64,000 bases of DNA from Paenibacillus physcomitrellae. Its GTDB lineage: Bacteria; Bacillota; Bacilli; Paenibacillales; Paenibacillaceae. The stretch covers positions 4,182,094 through 4,246,093 of the forward strand of contig NZ_CP022584.1 in assembly GCF_002240225.1 (NCBI RefSeq), written 5' to 3'. The position numbers and the translations under genes were made by a program. The notes under the pieces are model-generated. The model did not search any database. It had not been told where the DNA came from and saw nothing but the letters and a program-made list of their open reading frames with translations. Shown piece after piece: positions 25,739 through 34,668 of this stretch. The first letter of the stretch is position 1. Every line of letters starts with the position of its first letter.

Positions 25739-26305
25739 ATGGGTTTGGAACAGCTTACTCCGGAAGAACAAGCTGAGGTTGCCCGTATTCGCAAGAGAGT
25801 CATCGAAACCATTGGAAGCAACATGGATTTGTACGGCATTACCCAGTCGACGGGGCATTTGTACGGATTGATGTTTTTCTCCGATAAACCAATGACGCTG
25901 GATGAAATGGGCCAGGAAATGAAGATGAGCAAGACAAGTATGAGCACCGGGGTGCGTAAGCTGCTTGATTTGAAAATGGTTAATAAAGTCTGGGAGAAAG
26001 GCTCCCGTAAGGATCTATATGAAGTGGAGTATGACTGGCATCAGACCTTTGCTGATTTCTTCGCTACAGAGTGGAGGAGAGCCGTCGAGAGTAACCGGAA
26101 TGCTTTACGCCGTTCCCTTGCGGAAATTAACCGTTTGCTGCTTCAGTCACAGCCGGAAGATGAAGCGGATGCATTTCGTCAGATCCTGCTTCAGGATAAG
26201 AATAAAATGGAGAACGCCATGGCCTATTATGCCTGGCTGGATCGTTTAATTGATGCGATGGAGAGCGGGGAAATCTTTGATTGGATTCCCAAGGAGCTTT
26301 CCTGA
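25739..26305 (+). CDS. GbsR-family (MarR-like) transcriptional regulator, stand-alone paralogue
   Basis: A 188-residue winged-helix regulator of the GbsR group, which senses choline or glycine betaine in Bacillus. The DNA-binding region MTLDEMGQEMKMSKTSMSTGVRKL is followed by the conserved DLYEVEYDWHQTF block and a C-terminal WLDRLIDAMESGEIFDW tail. It is very similar to the regulator at 33731-34276 over both regions. Unlike that copy it has no osmoprotectant transporter or betaine synthesis gene beside it and is flanked by terminators. It may act on opuA or on distant genes. GGGAGG precedes the ATG. Confidence 0.85.
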   Translation: MGLEQLTPEEQAEVARIRKRVIETIGSNMDLYGITQSTGHLYGLMFFSDKPMTLDEMGQEMKMSKTSMSTGVRKLLDLKMVNKVWEKGSRKDLYEVEYDWHQTFADFFATEWRRAVESNRNALRRSLAEINRLLLQSQPEDEADAFRQILLQDKNKMENAMAYYAWLDRLIDAMESGEIFDWIPKELS

Positions 26306-26335
26306 TTGAAGTGAAATCATCATAGCTGTATAAAT

Positions 26336-26385
26336 AACAGCGGCAGGCTGGACCCAATAAGGTCTCTAGCCTGTCGCTGTTTGTT
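26336..26385. terminator. Bidirectional terminator between the gbsR-like gene and pstB
   Basis: ACAGCG-CAGGCT pairs with AGCCTG-CGCTGT, with a further inner GGACC/GGTCT stem. TTTGTTT follows on the plus strand. No phoU gene follows pstB. Confidence 0.75.
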
Positions 26386-26422
26386 TAAAGCAAAAGGGAA
26401 AGAGAAGAAGGAATGTAATGCC

Positions 26423-27178
26423 TCAACCGAAACGGCCCGAGATGTATTCTTGGGTCATTGGTTCGGAAGGATTGGTGAAAATCTTCTCGGTCTCATCATA
26501 TTCAATAAGTTTGCCCATATAGAAATAGGCGGTATGGCCGGAAATCCGGGCCGCTTGCTGCATGTTATGCGTCACAATTACGATGCACAGCTGTTCCTTG
26601 AGCTGAAGAATGGTTTCTTCAATCTTGGAGGTAGAGACAGGGTCAAGCGCCGACGCCGGCTCGTCAAGCAGCAGAATCTTGGGCTGTACGGATAAAGCGC
26701 GTGCGATGCACAGACGCTGCTGCTGTCCGCCGGAAAGGGACAAAGCCGAAGAGTGAAGACGGTCTTTAACCTCGTCCCATAAAGCGGCTTTACGCAGGCT
26801 GTCTTCGACGATTTCATCCAGCTGTGCTTTATTTCTGATTCCATGGTATCTGGGGCCAAACGCAATGTTGGCGTAGATGGATTTATAGAAAGGGTTTGGA
26901 CGCTGCCAAACCATCCCGATTTTTTGACGCAGTACCGTAACATCCGTTTCGGGAGCATTTATATTTCTACCGTCAATCCAGATATTTCCGGTCATGCGGG
27001 AACCCGGAATTTCATCATTCATGCGGTTCAAGGCTCTAAGGAATGTAGATTTGCCGCAGCCGGAAGGACCGATCAAAGCGGTAACCGAACTTTCCGAGAA
27101 GGACAAATCGACGCCTTTAACGGCTTCATTTTGACCGTAATAAATCTTCAGATCTTCGGTGCGAAGAATATCCGTCAT
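26423..27178 (-). CDS. pstB: Phosphate ABC transporter ATP-binding protein
   Basis: A 251-residue PstB: Walker [10 protein letters not shown], the PstB-specific [21 protein letters not shown], signature LSGGQQQRL and Walker [14 protein letters not shown]. It powers high-affinity phosphate import with PstA, PstC and PstS. The ATG at 27178 is chosen because GGAG lies nine bases upstream; the alternative TTG at 27193 has no site. It is the last gene of pstSCAB. B. subtilis has two pstB copies in its operon and many bacteria add phoU; here there is one pstB and no phoU. Confidence 0.96.
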   Translation of the reverse strand: MTDILRTEDLKIYYGQNEAVKGVDLSFSESSVTALIGPSGCGKSTFLRALNRMNDEIPGSRMTGNIWIDGRNINAPETDVTVLRQKIGMVWQRPNPFYKSIYANIAFGPRYHGIRNKAQLDEIVEDSLRKAALWDEVKDRLHSSALSLSGGQQQRLCIARALSVQPKILLLDEPASALDPVSTSKIEETILQLKEQLCIVIVTHNMQQAARISGHTAYFYMGKLIEYDETEKIFTNPSEPMTQEYISGRFG

Positions 27179-27196
27179 TTCATCGATCTCCAATTC

Positions 27197-28084
27197 TTAT
27201 TTAATGGAAGTAAACTTTCTGTACAGCAATCTGCCGATCCATCGGGCAAGCAGGTTAAAGAGCAGGACCATGATGACGAGCACAGCGGATGCACCGGCAG
27301 CAATTTGGGCCGCATCTGGCGAAAGGCCTTCACTATTCACCTTCCAGATGTGAACGGATAACGTTTCGGCAGGCCGCAGCGGGTTAATCGGCGAATGCAG
27401 GCTTGTTGGATTCCAGTCGGTGAAATCCAGCTTCGGTGTCGTCAAACCGGCGGTGAACAGCAGAGCAGCGGCTTCACCGAAGATCCGTCCCGCAGCAAGA
27501 ATGGTACCGGTGATGATAGCAGGGAGTGCAACCGGGAACAGAATGGAGGTGATGATCTTCCAATGGGATAATCCCATTGCTAGACCGGCTTCCTTTTGTT
27601 CGATAGGCACGTTGTGGAACGCCTGCTCAGTGACGCGAACCATCAGCGGCATATTAAAGATCGTCAGCACCAAGGCGCCGGATAAGACGGAGAATCCGAA
27701 ATTAAAGGTATTAACCAGAACGAGCAAACCAAACAAACCAACGACGATGGACGGGAAGGAAGACAGGACCTCAACAACCAGACGTATGGAAGCCGTAATC
27801 CGTCCTTCTTTCGCATATTCGGCCATGTATATGCCCGCTCCGATACCAAGCGGGATGGTAATGATTAAGGTCAGAATCAGCAAATATACCGAATTGAACA
27901 GTTCGGGCCCAATTCCGCCCCCAGCCTTGATCGTCTCCGGTTCGGAAGTCAAGAAATGCCAATCGATATGACTGATTCCCCGGACCATAATATAACCGAG
28001 CATCCCTACGAGAATGGCAATAATCAATACGGAAAAGAAGATAATGACGCCGGTGGCAATCCGGTCTTTAACTTTTGCGCTCAA
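27197..28084 (-). CDS. pstA: Phosphate ABC transporter permease PstA
   Basis: A 295-residue inner-membrane permease with about six spans and the ABC-permease loop (EAGLAMGLSHWKIITSILFPVALPAIITG). It starts at TTG 28084 with AAAGGAGG eight bases upstream and overlaps the pstC stop by four bases (TTGA), so translation is coupled. It forms the membrane channel with PstC. Length and motifs are normal for the family. Confidence 0.95.
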   Translation of the reverse strand: MSAKVKDRIATGVIIFFSVLIIAILVGMLGYIMVRGISHIDWHFLTSEPETIKAGGGIGPELFNSVYLLILTLIITIPLGIGAGIYMAEYAKEGRITASIRLVVEVLSSFPSIVVGLFGLLVLVNTFNFGFSVLSGALVLTIFNMPLMVRVTEQAFHNVPIEQKEAGLAMGLSHWKIITSILFPVALPAIITGTILAAGRIFGEAAALLFTAGLTTPKLDFTDWNPTSLHSPINPLRPAETLSVHIWKVNSEGLSPDAAQIAAGASAVLVIMVLLFNLLARWIGRLLYRKFTSIK

Positions 28085-28980
28085 ATTCTTGTCCTCCTTT
28101 CAAGCAGTCGCACAATCAGGACAAAAACAAAGGTCATGAGCAGCAGGATCAGCGCCATACTCCACAATGCATTGTTCTGAACGGAGCCCATTACGGTATT
28201 ACTCATGTTTAACGTGATCACGCTAGTCAGGGTAGAAGCAGATTCAAACAGTGAGGTTGGGATATGCGGCGCATTCCCGATAACCATTTGAACAGCCAAA
28301 GCTTCCCCGAAAGCACGTGCCATGCCGAGAACAACCCCCGTCAGGACGGAAGGCAAGACAGTTGGGATGACAACGCCTGCAATCGTCTGCCAGCGTGTGG
28401 CTCCCAAACCGTATGACGCTTCTTTAAGATTGCGAGGCAGGGAGCTCAAAGCATCTGTCGCAATACTTGTAATGGTAGGCAGGATCATAATCGACAGGAC
28501 GATCGAACCAGCCGCAACGCCAATCCCTTGACCCGGAAACACATCCCGCAAAAAAGGAACCAATACACTAAGACCGATAAAGCCATAAACGACAGACGGG
28601 ATACCAGCCAGAAGTTCAACAACGGGCTGCAGCACTTTTTTTCCCCAGTTAGGGGTGATTTCCGTCATAAAAAGAGCGGCACACACACTTAAGGGACTGG
28701 CAATAACCGCCGCCAGAAGTGATGTGACAAAAGAGCCGAAAATAAAAGGCAGCGCACCAAATTTATTGGAATCAGGCTGCCAGGTTTGTCCGAACAGAAA
28801 TTGGGACAAACTTACGCCGTTGATTGCGAAAGTTGCAACACCTTTACTGGCAACATAATAAACAATCGAAACAATGATCACAATAAGAAGTACTACACAG
28901 AAGGTCGTGTATATTCGCCCGATCCATTCTTCGGCCCGATGCTTTCGGAATAGAAGAGGGGTCTCTTGTTTTTCGTTCAT
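28081..28980 (-). CDS. pstC: Phosphate ABC transporter permease PstC
   Basis: A 299-residue permease with six predicted spans and the permease loop EASYGLGATRWQTIAGVVIPTVLPSVLTG. It pairs with PstA. The start has AAAGAAGG six bases upstream. A stable hairpin with a T-rich tail lies between pstS and pstC, which probably lowers expression of the membrane and ATPase subunits relative to PstS. Confidence 0.95.
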   Translation of the reverse strand: MNEKQETPLLFRKHRAEEWIGRIYTTFCVVLLIVIIVSIVYYVASKGVATFAINGVSLSQFLFGQTWQPDSNKFGALPFIFGSFVTSLLAAVIASPLSVCAALFMTEITPNWGKKVLQPVVELLAGIPSVVYGFIGLSVLVPFLRDVFPGQGIGVAAGSIVLSIMILPTITSIATDALSSLPRNLKEASYGLGATRWQTIAGVVIPTVLPSVLTGVVLGMARAFGEALAVQMVIGNAPHIPTSLFESASTLTSVITLNMSNTVMGSVQNNALWSMALILLLMTFVFVLIVRLLERRTRI

Positions 28981-29028
28981 GAATGGCCTTCTTTCTTGAA
29001 TTATTTATAGAGGGAAAACGTGAAAATA

Positions 29029-29056
29029 GAGGTCGAAGGCAAACGCCTTCGGCCTC
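29029..29056 (-). terminator. Intercistronic hairpin between pstS and pstC (partial terminator)
   Basis: GAGG-C-CGAAGGC and GCCTTCG-A-CCTC pair around GTTT on the minus strand and are followed by TATTTT. A leaky terminator here would yield excess PstS over PstCAB, as is common for binding-protein operons. Confidence 0.7.
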
Positions 29057-29088
29057 CTGTCAAAACAAGTGCCTAACAGATGAACTAA

Positions 29089-30051
29089 TTATTTATTAGT
29101 GATGTTGCCGTCGATATCACGTACAATTTTCATATCGGATACTGGAATGTAGCCCAGTTCAACAACATCGCCTTTTTGAACTTCATCGGATACCATGTAA
29201 TCAAGGAAAGCTTGAGTAGCGGCATCTGGATCACCTTTTGTATACATGTGCTCGTAAGCCCAAACCGGATATTTGCCAGTAGCAACGTTCTCAGTTGTTG
29301 GATCTACGCCTTCGTACTGTACAGATTGGACTGTATCGTCGATGTAAGAGAAGGCCAGGTAACCGATAGCTCCTGGAGTTTCAGTAACCAGCTTCTTAAC
29401 TGTTCCTGAAGCATCTTCCTGGATAGAACCTTTCAGGTCTTCAGTTTTTTGACCCAAAGCGTATTTCTCAAAAGTAGCACGAGTACCGGAGCTGCTTGGA
29501 CGGTTGATGATCACAATACCTTGATCTTTACCGCCAAGGTCTTTCCAGTTAGTGATTTTGCCAGTGAAGATTTCAACCAGCTGTTGTTTAGTCAGATTGG
29601 TTACGCCAACTTCTTTATTTACTACAGCAGCCATAGCGACTACAGCAACTTGATGATCTTTCAGTTCTGCAGCTTTAGCAGCGTCTTCGATTTTTTCTTC
29701 AGCGAATACGTCAGAGTTACCAATTTGAACTTGACCTTCAGATACTTGCGTCAAGCCGGTACCGCTACCGCCGCCTTGCACTTGGATCGAAACACCGCTG
29801 TTTGTTTCAGAGAACTTCTTAGCAACTTGGTCAACGAGCGGCTGAAGGGCTGTGGAACCGGAAGCGATAACGGAACCGCTAAGGGAAGTTTCAGCTGGAG
29901 CTGTTGAAGCAGTGTTGCTCGCGGCGGAAGCATTCGATGCATTGTCCGAAGCATTGCTGCCGGAAGAGCTGTTATTGTTGTTGCCGCAAGCCGCCAAAGA
30001 GACACTGAACGCAAGTGTAAGTGCAAGTACTGCGGATTTACCAAATTTCAT
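29089..30051 (-). CDS. pstS: Phosphate-binding lipoprotein PstS
   Basis: A 320-residue periplasmic-type binding protein anchored outside the membrane by a lipid: signal peptide MKFGKSAVLALTLAFSVS with lipobox LAACG, then an Asn/Ser/Ala-rich spacer. Phosphate-binding blocks are ASGSTALQPLV, GGGSGTGLTQVSEGQVQIGNSD and RPSSSGTRATF. ATG at 30051 is chosen over one at 30069 because GGGGGA lies about ten bases upstream and the lipoprotein signal starts there. It heads the pst operon. The promoter has TATAAT on the minus strand at 30123-30128. The region upstream is shared with a divergent LysR gene and shows only a degenerate Pho box. Confidence 0.95.
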   Translation of the reverse strand: MKFGKSAVLALTLAFSVSLAACGNNNNSSSGSNASDNASNASAASNTASTAPAETSLSGSVIASGSTALQPLVDQVAKKFSETNSGVSIQVQGGGSGTGLTQVSEGQVQIGNSDVFAEEKIEDAAKAAELKDHQVAVVAMAAVVNKEVGVTNLTKQQLVEIFTGKITNWKDLGGKDQGIVIINRPSSSGTRATFEKYALGQKTEDLKGSIQEDASGTVKKLVTETPGAIGYLAFSYIDDTVQSVQYEGVDPTTENVATGKYPVWAYEHMYTKGDPDAATQAFLDYMVSDEVQKGDVVELGYIPVSDMKIVRDIDGNITNK

Positions 30052-30182
30052 GACGTAGTATTCCCCCATAATGATTTATTTGTTTTCTCGATAAGTTATC
30101 TTGTCCTCATCGACATTTTTAATTATAAAAATCGTTCATTTGACAGAAGTCAGAATAATGTAAATTTAATAATAAAATTCGA

Positions 30183-30208
30183 TATAGATTCTCTATAAAT
30201 GTTATAGA
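30183..30208. promoter_or_regulatory. LysR-type operator between pstS and the LysR gene
   Basis: TCTATAA-ATG-TTATAGA (30192-30208) is a perfect inverted repeat with the T-n11-A geometry of LysR boxes. It overlaps a second pair, TATAG (30183) and CTATA (30193). It lies 49 bases upstream of the LysR start and about 140 bases before pstS. It is probably the autoregulatory site; influence on pstS is possible. Confidence 0.55.
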
Positions 30209-30256
30209 TAAAATGTATAATCATTTTAGAGCGTACAGAAAGGAAGAGAACTTGCT

Positions 30257-31147
30257 TTGAATTTATTGAAATTACAGATCTTAGTTCTTATAGAGAAATA
30301 TAAAAAGGTAACCGACGTTGCGAATGAGCTCCATATCAAGCAGCCCACCGTAACCTTCCATATGAAAAGTTTAGAGGAAGAGCTTGGCGTAACCTTATAT
30401 CAAATCAGAAGCGGCAGAGTGTGGCTTAGTGAGGCAGGAAAAGCTCTTTATCCCTATGCCCAGAAAATGACGACATTATACAGCGAGGCTGAGCGGACCC
30501 TTGAGCTGTTTAAAAGGACAGGAGCAAGCGTGCTACGGGTCGGCGCCGAAGATGTTTATTCAGCTGTACTGATGAAAGGGCTCAGGGATTTGGGGACGGA
30601 AAATCCGGAATTGCAATTGGAGGTTCGTTTTGCGCCGGAGAAGGAGTTAATCACATGGTTTGAGGAAGGGTCACTTGACGCCGTAATCAGCGAGCGAAGC
30701 TCGGCAGACAAGGCAGGCGGAAGGTTTGAAGAATTGTTTCAGGATGAGCTGGTCATCATCTGCAGCCGGCAGCATAAATGGGCGGGAGAGGAGAGGCTTT
30801 CTGAAGAAGAAATCCAGCAGGAGAAGCTGGTCGGCTATGACGCCTCCTCTTATTTAACCCAGGCCGCCCTAAACTGGGCCGGGAAACGAAAGCTCAGCAT
30901 GCAAATCGGGACGGTGGTATCGTCTTTTGCGGCTGCGCTTCAGGCGGTCAGGCTGGGAATAGGGGCCGCGTTCGCAACTCGAACAGCCTCGGAAGGACTG
31001 GAGGAGTTAGATAAAGAAATAGCAGTGTTCCCGGTCCCGGGAACACTGCTGGAGAGATCTTTTACAATTGGCCTGCTGCACCATGGCGGCGAGCCGTCCG
31101 CCGAGTATATCCGGGAACTGTCAAACCGGCTCAAGGCTAAAGTCTAG
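30257..31147 (+). CDS. LysR-family transcriptional regulator
   Basis: A 296-residue LysR protein: HTH in the first 60 residues (VTDVANELHIKQPTVTFHMKSLEEELGV), then the two-lobed effector domain. The start is TTG at 30257; AAAGGAAGA lies somewhat far upstream and there is no ATG, so initiation may be weak. It is divergent from pstS with a LysR-type box between them. In Bacilli pst operons are normally controlled by PhoP, so a LysR neighbour is unusual and may be incidental. It converges on the hydrolase gene. Confidence 0.88.
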   Translation: MNLLKLQILVLIEKYKKVTDVANELHIKQPTVTFHMKSLEEELGVTLYQIRSGRVWLSEAGKALYPYAQKMTTLYSEAERTLELFKRTGASVLRVGAEDVYSAVLMKGLRDLGTENPELQLEVRFAPEKELITWFEEGSLDAVISERSSADKAGGRFEELFQDELVIICSRQHKWAGEERLSEEEIQQEKLVGYDASSYLTQAALNWAGKRKLSMQIGTVVSSFAAALQAVRLGIGAAFATRTASEGLEELDKEIAVFPVPGTLLERSFTIGLLHHGGEPSAEYIRELSNRLKAKV

Positions 31148-31190
31148 ATGAAAATGGGACAAGACAGCGCCTGCGGATGTTGGATAACTT

Positions 31191-33593
31191 CTACTTCAAA
31201 TATAAGCCAATCGTGCTCAGCATCACTTTGCCCGGCCCTTCGCCCAGATAGAAGGCAATGGAAACAAGTTTGCCTGGATTAAAAGCCGGATTCTGATCAA
31301 CAAAAGGTTTGAAATCAATTCGATAGGTTTGGAAAACCGCTTCGGTTGCTTCTTTATATTTGCCGCCTTCGAATTTGTTATCGAGCCAAGAATTGATCGT
31401 GAATTTGCTTACGGGTAGCGGTTTTACAGGCATAAAATCCGTTAACGGCAGCTTAACCCGTTCGCCGTCCGCATCTGCCAGCTCCAGAGAGATATCGGGC
31501 GAATCGGCGGCCTGGATCTGATAGTTCAAATTCACCATTGAAAAGGATAAACCAGCCGCATGCGACAGGGCATAGATAAACCGGCTGCTGTTGCCGGCCG
31601 ATCGCAAATGAAGCGTATAAGAAGGCTCTTCGTTGGCCGGGATAGATTCGGAGGAAGCCGGAGCCAGCGTCTGCCCATACGTTGGCGTTTCTGCTTGTAC
31701 TGGCGTCTGGCTCTGCTTTGGAGTCTGCCCCTGCGTCCGTGTCTGTCCATTCGTTTGAGCCGGCTCCTGCGTCTGTTTCGGCCATTCCAGCACCGCTCCG
31801 CGCTCTTTCTTGGCGGCATTGTCGCGGTCCTTCGCTTGTTCCTCTACTACCTGAACATTGCGGGCTTCGGCAGTGCCGCCGCCCCGAATCGTATGCGGAT
31901 CATTGTCTTCCTCATAATCGGCCAGTACCGTGAAATGACCGTCCTCATACCGGTTGAAATACGAAGTATCAGGCAGCCAGTCCAGCCCGCTGCGGTAATC
32001 CTGGAACAGCTTCGTATATTCGGATTGTCCATGAAGCGTCGCTTCCATAAAGGCGGATACATAGACTTTGGCGATTTGCCGCTGGCTGTCTTCATCCATA
32101 ATCCGGCTTCGGCTCAGCAGAATACCGGTGGGTAAACTGGAATCATAGTGCCCCCAGCTCGTATTAAACTGGCTGTGATTCGCCCCCTCGACGTACAAAG
32201 TAGCTTTAAAAGTCGATGCTCCCTTGTCAAAGGTCGCACGATTGTATTGGCGGTCCCCGTAAAAATCGCTGACATCGCCATCCTGAGCTCCCTGCAGGGA
32301 GAAATAATTCACGTTGCTGAGTCTGGCCTGGTTATTGTCCACAAGTTTATCGGTAGGCGCTATAGCGGCTACGCTCACAATATGGAACTTGTCGATATCT
32401 TCAAGTGAATCCCCGCGCTGGAACCAGCGGAGCGGGTCCGCTGCCATCGCTACGGCCTGGCCTCCTCGGGAGTGTCCGACCAGACCAATCCGATTAAAAT
32501 CCACTTTATTGTAAAAGGGTGTGCCGCTGAGGTCCGCAAATTGTTCAATTTGCTGGAGGTGCTTCAGCAGCAGCCAGGCTCTGACTTTCATGTCGTTGTC
32601 CGGAATACCGGTCCATGCCGAATAATTCAGGAAATTCTCGTCGACGGAAACGGCGATGAATCCCCGGCTGGCCAGCAGCTCGCCCAGATAGGCGTACCCT
32701 TCATCCGAGAAATCTTCCATTAAATGATTCCCGTGCACCAGCAGTATGAGCGGGAAGGGACCGCTGCCTTCCGGCATCCAGACCCTGCCGTTGATCGGGA
32801 GGGCTTTCTGATCAAAACCCCAGAACGAAGTTCGGGCTTTGGACCACTTGGAGATATACGCGGAAGCATCTACGGAATCGGAGAGAAATTCGGCTTCCTT
32901 GCCAAATTCATCCCGGTGCCGGTCATTACCGCTGCCATAGGTAAAATAGTGGTAAGCCGCCGCCCCGGGGAGCCCCGGATTGGCGACTTTGATTACGGCC
33001 GAGGAGCCAGCCGCCGTTTCCACGGCTGGCTCCTCGGCCGGCTTGCTGCCGCTCGTATGCAGCGGCAGATAAAACAGCACGGCGCACGCAGCCGCCGGCA
33101 GCAGGGACATGGCCAGCCTGCGGCGCGTCCGCAGCCGCGGCTTGGCCAGGAAGCCGGCCGTGAAGCCGGCAAGCGTGCCGGCGCACGCGGCAAACAAGGC
33201 CACCGCCGTCGACACGTCCCATCTGGCTCCCGCGTAGCGGAAGATGGTCAGCACGGCTCCAGCGGTGAACAGCCATGCCCCGACGTATAACCGGGGCATG
33301 GGAAGGCCGGCGATCGCCAGCAGCAGGGCGATCGCATTGGCGCAGACGGCCATGGCGATCGTGCCGCCGGCCGTAAACATCAGTACATCGGCTGCGGTAC
33401 CGAAGCCGGTGGGCAGCCCCAGGGCTGTTAAAGTGAAGGCCGCAAGTACAACCGCCCAGAGGCCGAACAGCGAAACCTGCCAAAATAAAGTATCATAGCG
33501 GTAAGTAGCCGCCACCCGTGCTTTCAACCGCTGCCTGAGCGGAGGCTTGAGCCGGGGACGTTCAGGATATAGCGCTTCAAGTTGAGTATCCAT
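31191..33593 (-). CDS. Membrane-anchored alpha/beta hydrolase with C-terminal beta domain
   Basis: An 800-residue protein. Residues about 30-180 contain about five membrane spans. Residues about 240-530 form an alpha/beta hydrolase domain with LILLVHGNHL (oxyanion side), nucleophile elbow GLVGHSRGGQAV and a likely catalytic His in VEGANHSQFN. Next comes a Gln/Thr/Pro-rich spacer of about 40 residues made of degenerate Gln-Thr units, then a C-terminal domain (SYTLHLRSAGNSSRFIY onward) that looks like a beta-sandwich. The catalytic part is probably outside the membrane. ATG at 33593 follows CAGGAG. Bases 32930-33300 are very GC-rich. Substrate unknown: an esterase, lipase or chlorophyllase-like activity is possible. 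Confidence 0.75.
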   Translation of the reverse strand: MDTQLEALYPERPRLKPPLRQRLKARVAATYRYDTLFWQVSLFGLWAVVLAAFTLTALGLPTGFGTAADVLMFTAGGTIAMAVCANAIALLLAIAGLPMPRLYVGAWLFTAGAVLTIFRYAGARWDVSTAVALFAACAGTLAGFTAGFLAKPRLRTRRRLAMSLLPAAACAVLFYLPLHTSGSKPAEEPAVETAAGSSAVIKVANPGLPGAAAYHYFTYGSGNDRHRDEFGKEAEFLSDSVDASAYISKWSKARTSFWGFDQKALPINGRVWMPEGSGPFPLILLVHGNHLMEDFSDEGYAYLGELLASRGFIAVSVDENFLNYSAWTGIPDNDMKVRAWLLLKHLQQIEQFADLSGTPFYNKVDFNRIGLVGHSRGGQAVAMAADPLRWFQRGDSLEDIDKFHIVSVAAIAPTDKLVDNNQARLSNVNYFSLQGAQDGDVSDFYGDRQYNRATFDKGASTFKATLYVEGANHSQFNTSWGHYDSSLPTGILLSRSRIMDEDSQRQIAKVYVSAFMEATLHGQSEYTKLFQDYRSGLDWLPDTSYFNRYEDGHFTVLADYEEDNDPHTIRGGGTAEARNVQVVEEQAKDRDNAAKKERGAVLEWPKQTQEPAQTNGQTRTQGQTPKQSQTPVQAETPTYGQTLAPASSESIPANEEPSYTLHLRSAGNSSRFIYALSHAAGLSFSMVNLNYQIQAADSPDISLELADADGERVKLPLTDFMPVKPLPVSKFTINSWLDNKFEGGKYKEATEAVFQTYRIDFKPFVDQNPAFNPGKLVSIAFYLGEGPGKVMLSTIGLYLK

Positions 33594-33673
33594 AAGTTCT
33601 CCTGTAATGATGTAGAAATGACAATCAAATCCGTTCACGACGGAATGGATTTGCTAACATCATTGTAACATGA

Positions 33674-33723
33674 AAAAAAGCCTTCACCCGATAAGAAATC
33701 AGCGGGGAGGCTTTTCATTTTTT
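33674..33723 (-). terminator. Terminator after the opuA-linked gbsR-like gene
   Basis: On the minus strand AAAAGCCTC-CCCG pairs with CGGG-GAAGGCTTTT and a T-run follows. Confidence 0.75.
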
Positions 33724-33730
33724 AAAAGAA

Positions 33731-34276
33731 CTATCTGGGCACAAGATCAAATATTTCCCCGCTCTCCATCGCGTCGATCAGACGGTCAAGCCAGTGGTAA
33801 TACGATTTGGCCTCCAGCAGCTTTTCTTTATCCCGCTGCAGCACCGCTTTAAACGTTTCGCTGTCCGTCTCCTGTAGGCATTTGTCGGTTTCCTTGATTC
33901 CTTTCTGGATGGCAAGCAGATTGCTTTCCACGGCTTTTTTCCAGCGGATTGCAAAGTAGTCGAGAAACGTTTGATGCCAGTCATATTCAACCTCGTACAA
34001 ATCCTTCCGGGAGCCTTTCTCCCATATTTTATTGACCATTCTTAAATCCAGCATGCTGCGAACTGCGGTGCTCATGCTCGTCTTGCTCATCTTCATTTCA
34101 CTGCCCATTTCGTCGAGGGTCATCGGCTTGCCCGTGAAAAATAACAGCCCATACAAATGGCCTGCCGATTGCGTAAGTCCGTACAAATCCATATTGATGC
34201 CTATATGTTCAATGACACGTTTTCGTATCTTCAGAATAATAGCCTGCTGCTCTTCCGTTAATTGGTCCTGGACCAT
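33731..34276 (-). CDS. GbsR/OpuAR-type regulator divergent from opuA
   Basis: A 181-residue GbsR-family winged-helix repressor, with MTLDEMGSEMKMSKTSMSTAVRSM as recognition region, DLYEVEYDWHQTF and a WLDRLIDAMESGEIFD tail. The ATG at 34276 has AGGAGG ten bases upstream; the in-frame codon at 34345 lacks a site. It is transcribed away from opuA, as OpuAR is in Bacillus infantis, where a GbsR relative represses opuA. It probably controls opuA through the palindromes at 34428-34458. It closely matches the paralogue at 25739-26305. Confidence 0.88.
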   Translation of the reverse strand: MVQDQLTEEQQAIILKIRKRVIEHIGINMDLYGLTQSAGHLYGLLFFTGKPMTLDEMGSEMKMSKTSMSTAVRSMLDLRMVNKIWEKGSRKDLYEVEYDWHQTFLDYFAIRWKKAVESNLLAIQKGIKETDKCLQETDSETFKAVLQRDKEKLLEAKSYYHWLDRLIDAMESGEIFDLVPR

Positions 34277-34427
34277 GATTGTTCTTCCTCCTATTCCTAT
34301 GCGGAAACCTCTAAGCAGTGGAGGTTCAATTTGAATATGGTTCATTGTAATGAAGCGCCCTTAGGAAGTAAAGGAGCAATCTAGGCAGCATTTAGAAGCA
34401 TATGGCAGGAAAATAGAGATATACTTT

Positions 34428-34458
34428 GTACAGTTTTTTCTGTACGTACTATACGTAC
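34428..34458. promoter_or_regulatory. Two adjacent palindromes upstream of opuA (GbsR-type operators)
   Basis: GTACAG-T6-CTGTAC (34428-34445) overlaps GTACGTA-CTA-TACGTAC (34442-34458); both are perfect. They lie just before the opuA -35 element and between the divergent regulator and opuA. The first contains TGTACA, also present at the other gbsR-like gene. The remaining bases of the 392-base gap show no gene. Confidence 0.65.
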
Positions 34459-34469
34459 GGATTTTTAGG

Positions 34470-34499
34470 TTGATATATGGCGCGGCTTGTTGTTACAAT
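34470..34499 (+). promoter_or_regulatory. opuA promoter
   Basis: TTGATA (34470-34475) and TACAAT (34494-34499) with an 18-base spacer. The transcript would have a leader of about 160 bases before opuAA. Confidence 0.6.
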
Positions 34500-34668
34500 A
34501 GGTACATTCCATTGGACCGACAGGCGAACTTCGGCTGCAGACGGCGGATCGGAAGCGTATGCTGAAGACTGGGCGTTACAGGCAGCCTAAACCAAGAGAT
34601 CCTAAATAAAGAGATCTTATAAGGAAGTTTGACCACAAGAAAAGATTGACCACAAAAGGGGTGTTTAC

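Noticed and set aside
30123-30186. Pho box upstream of pstS
   Set aside because: One TTTACA is present on the minus strand at 30159-30164, but neighbours at 11-base spacing match poorly, so I do not list it as a feature.
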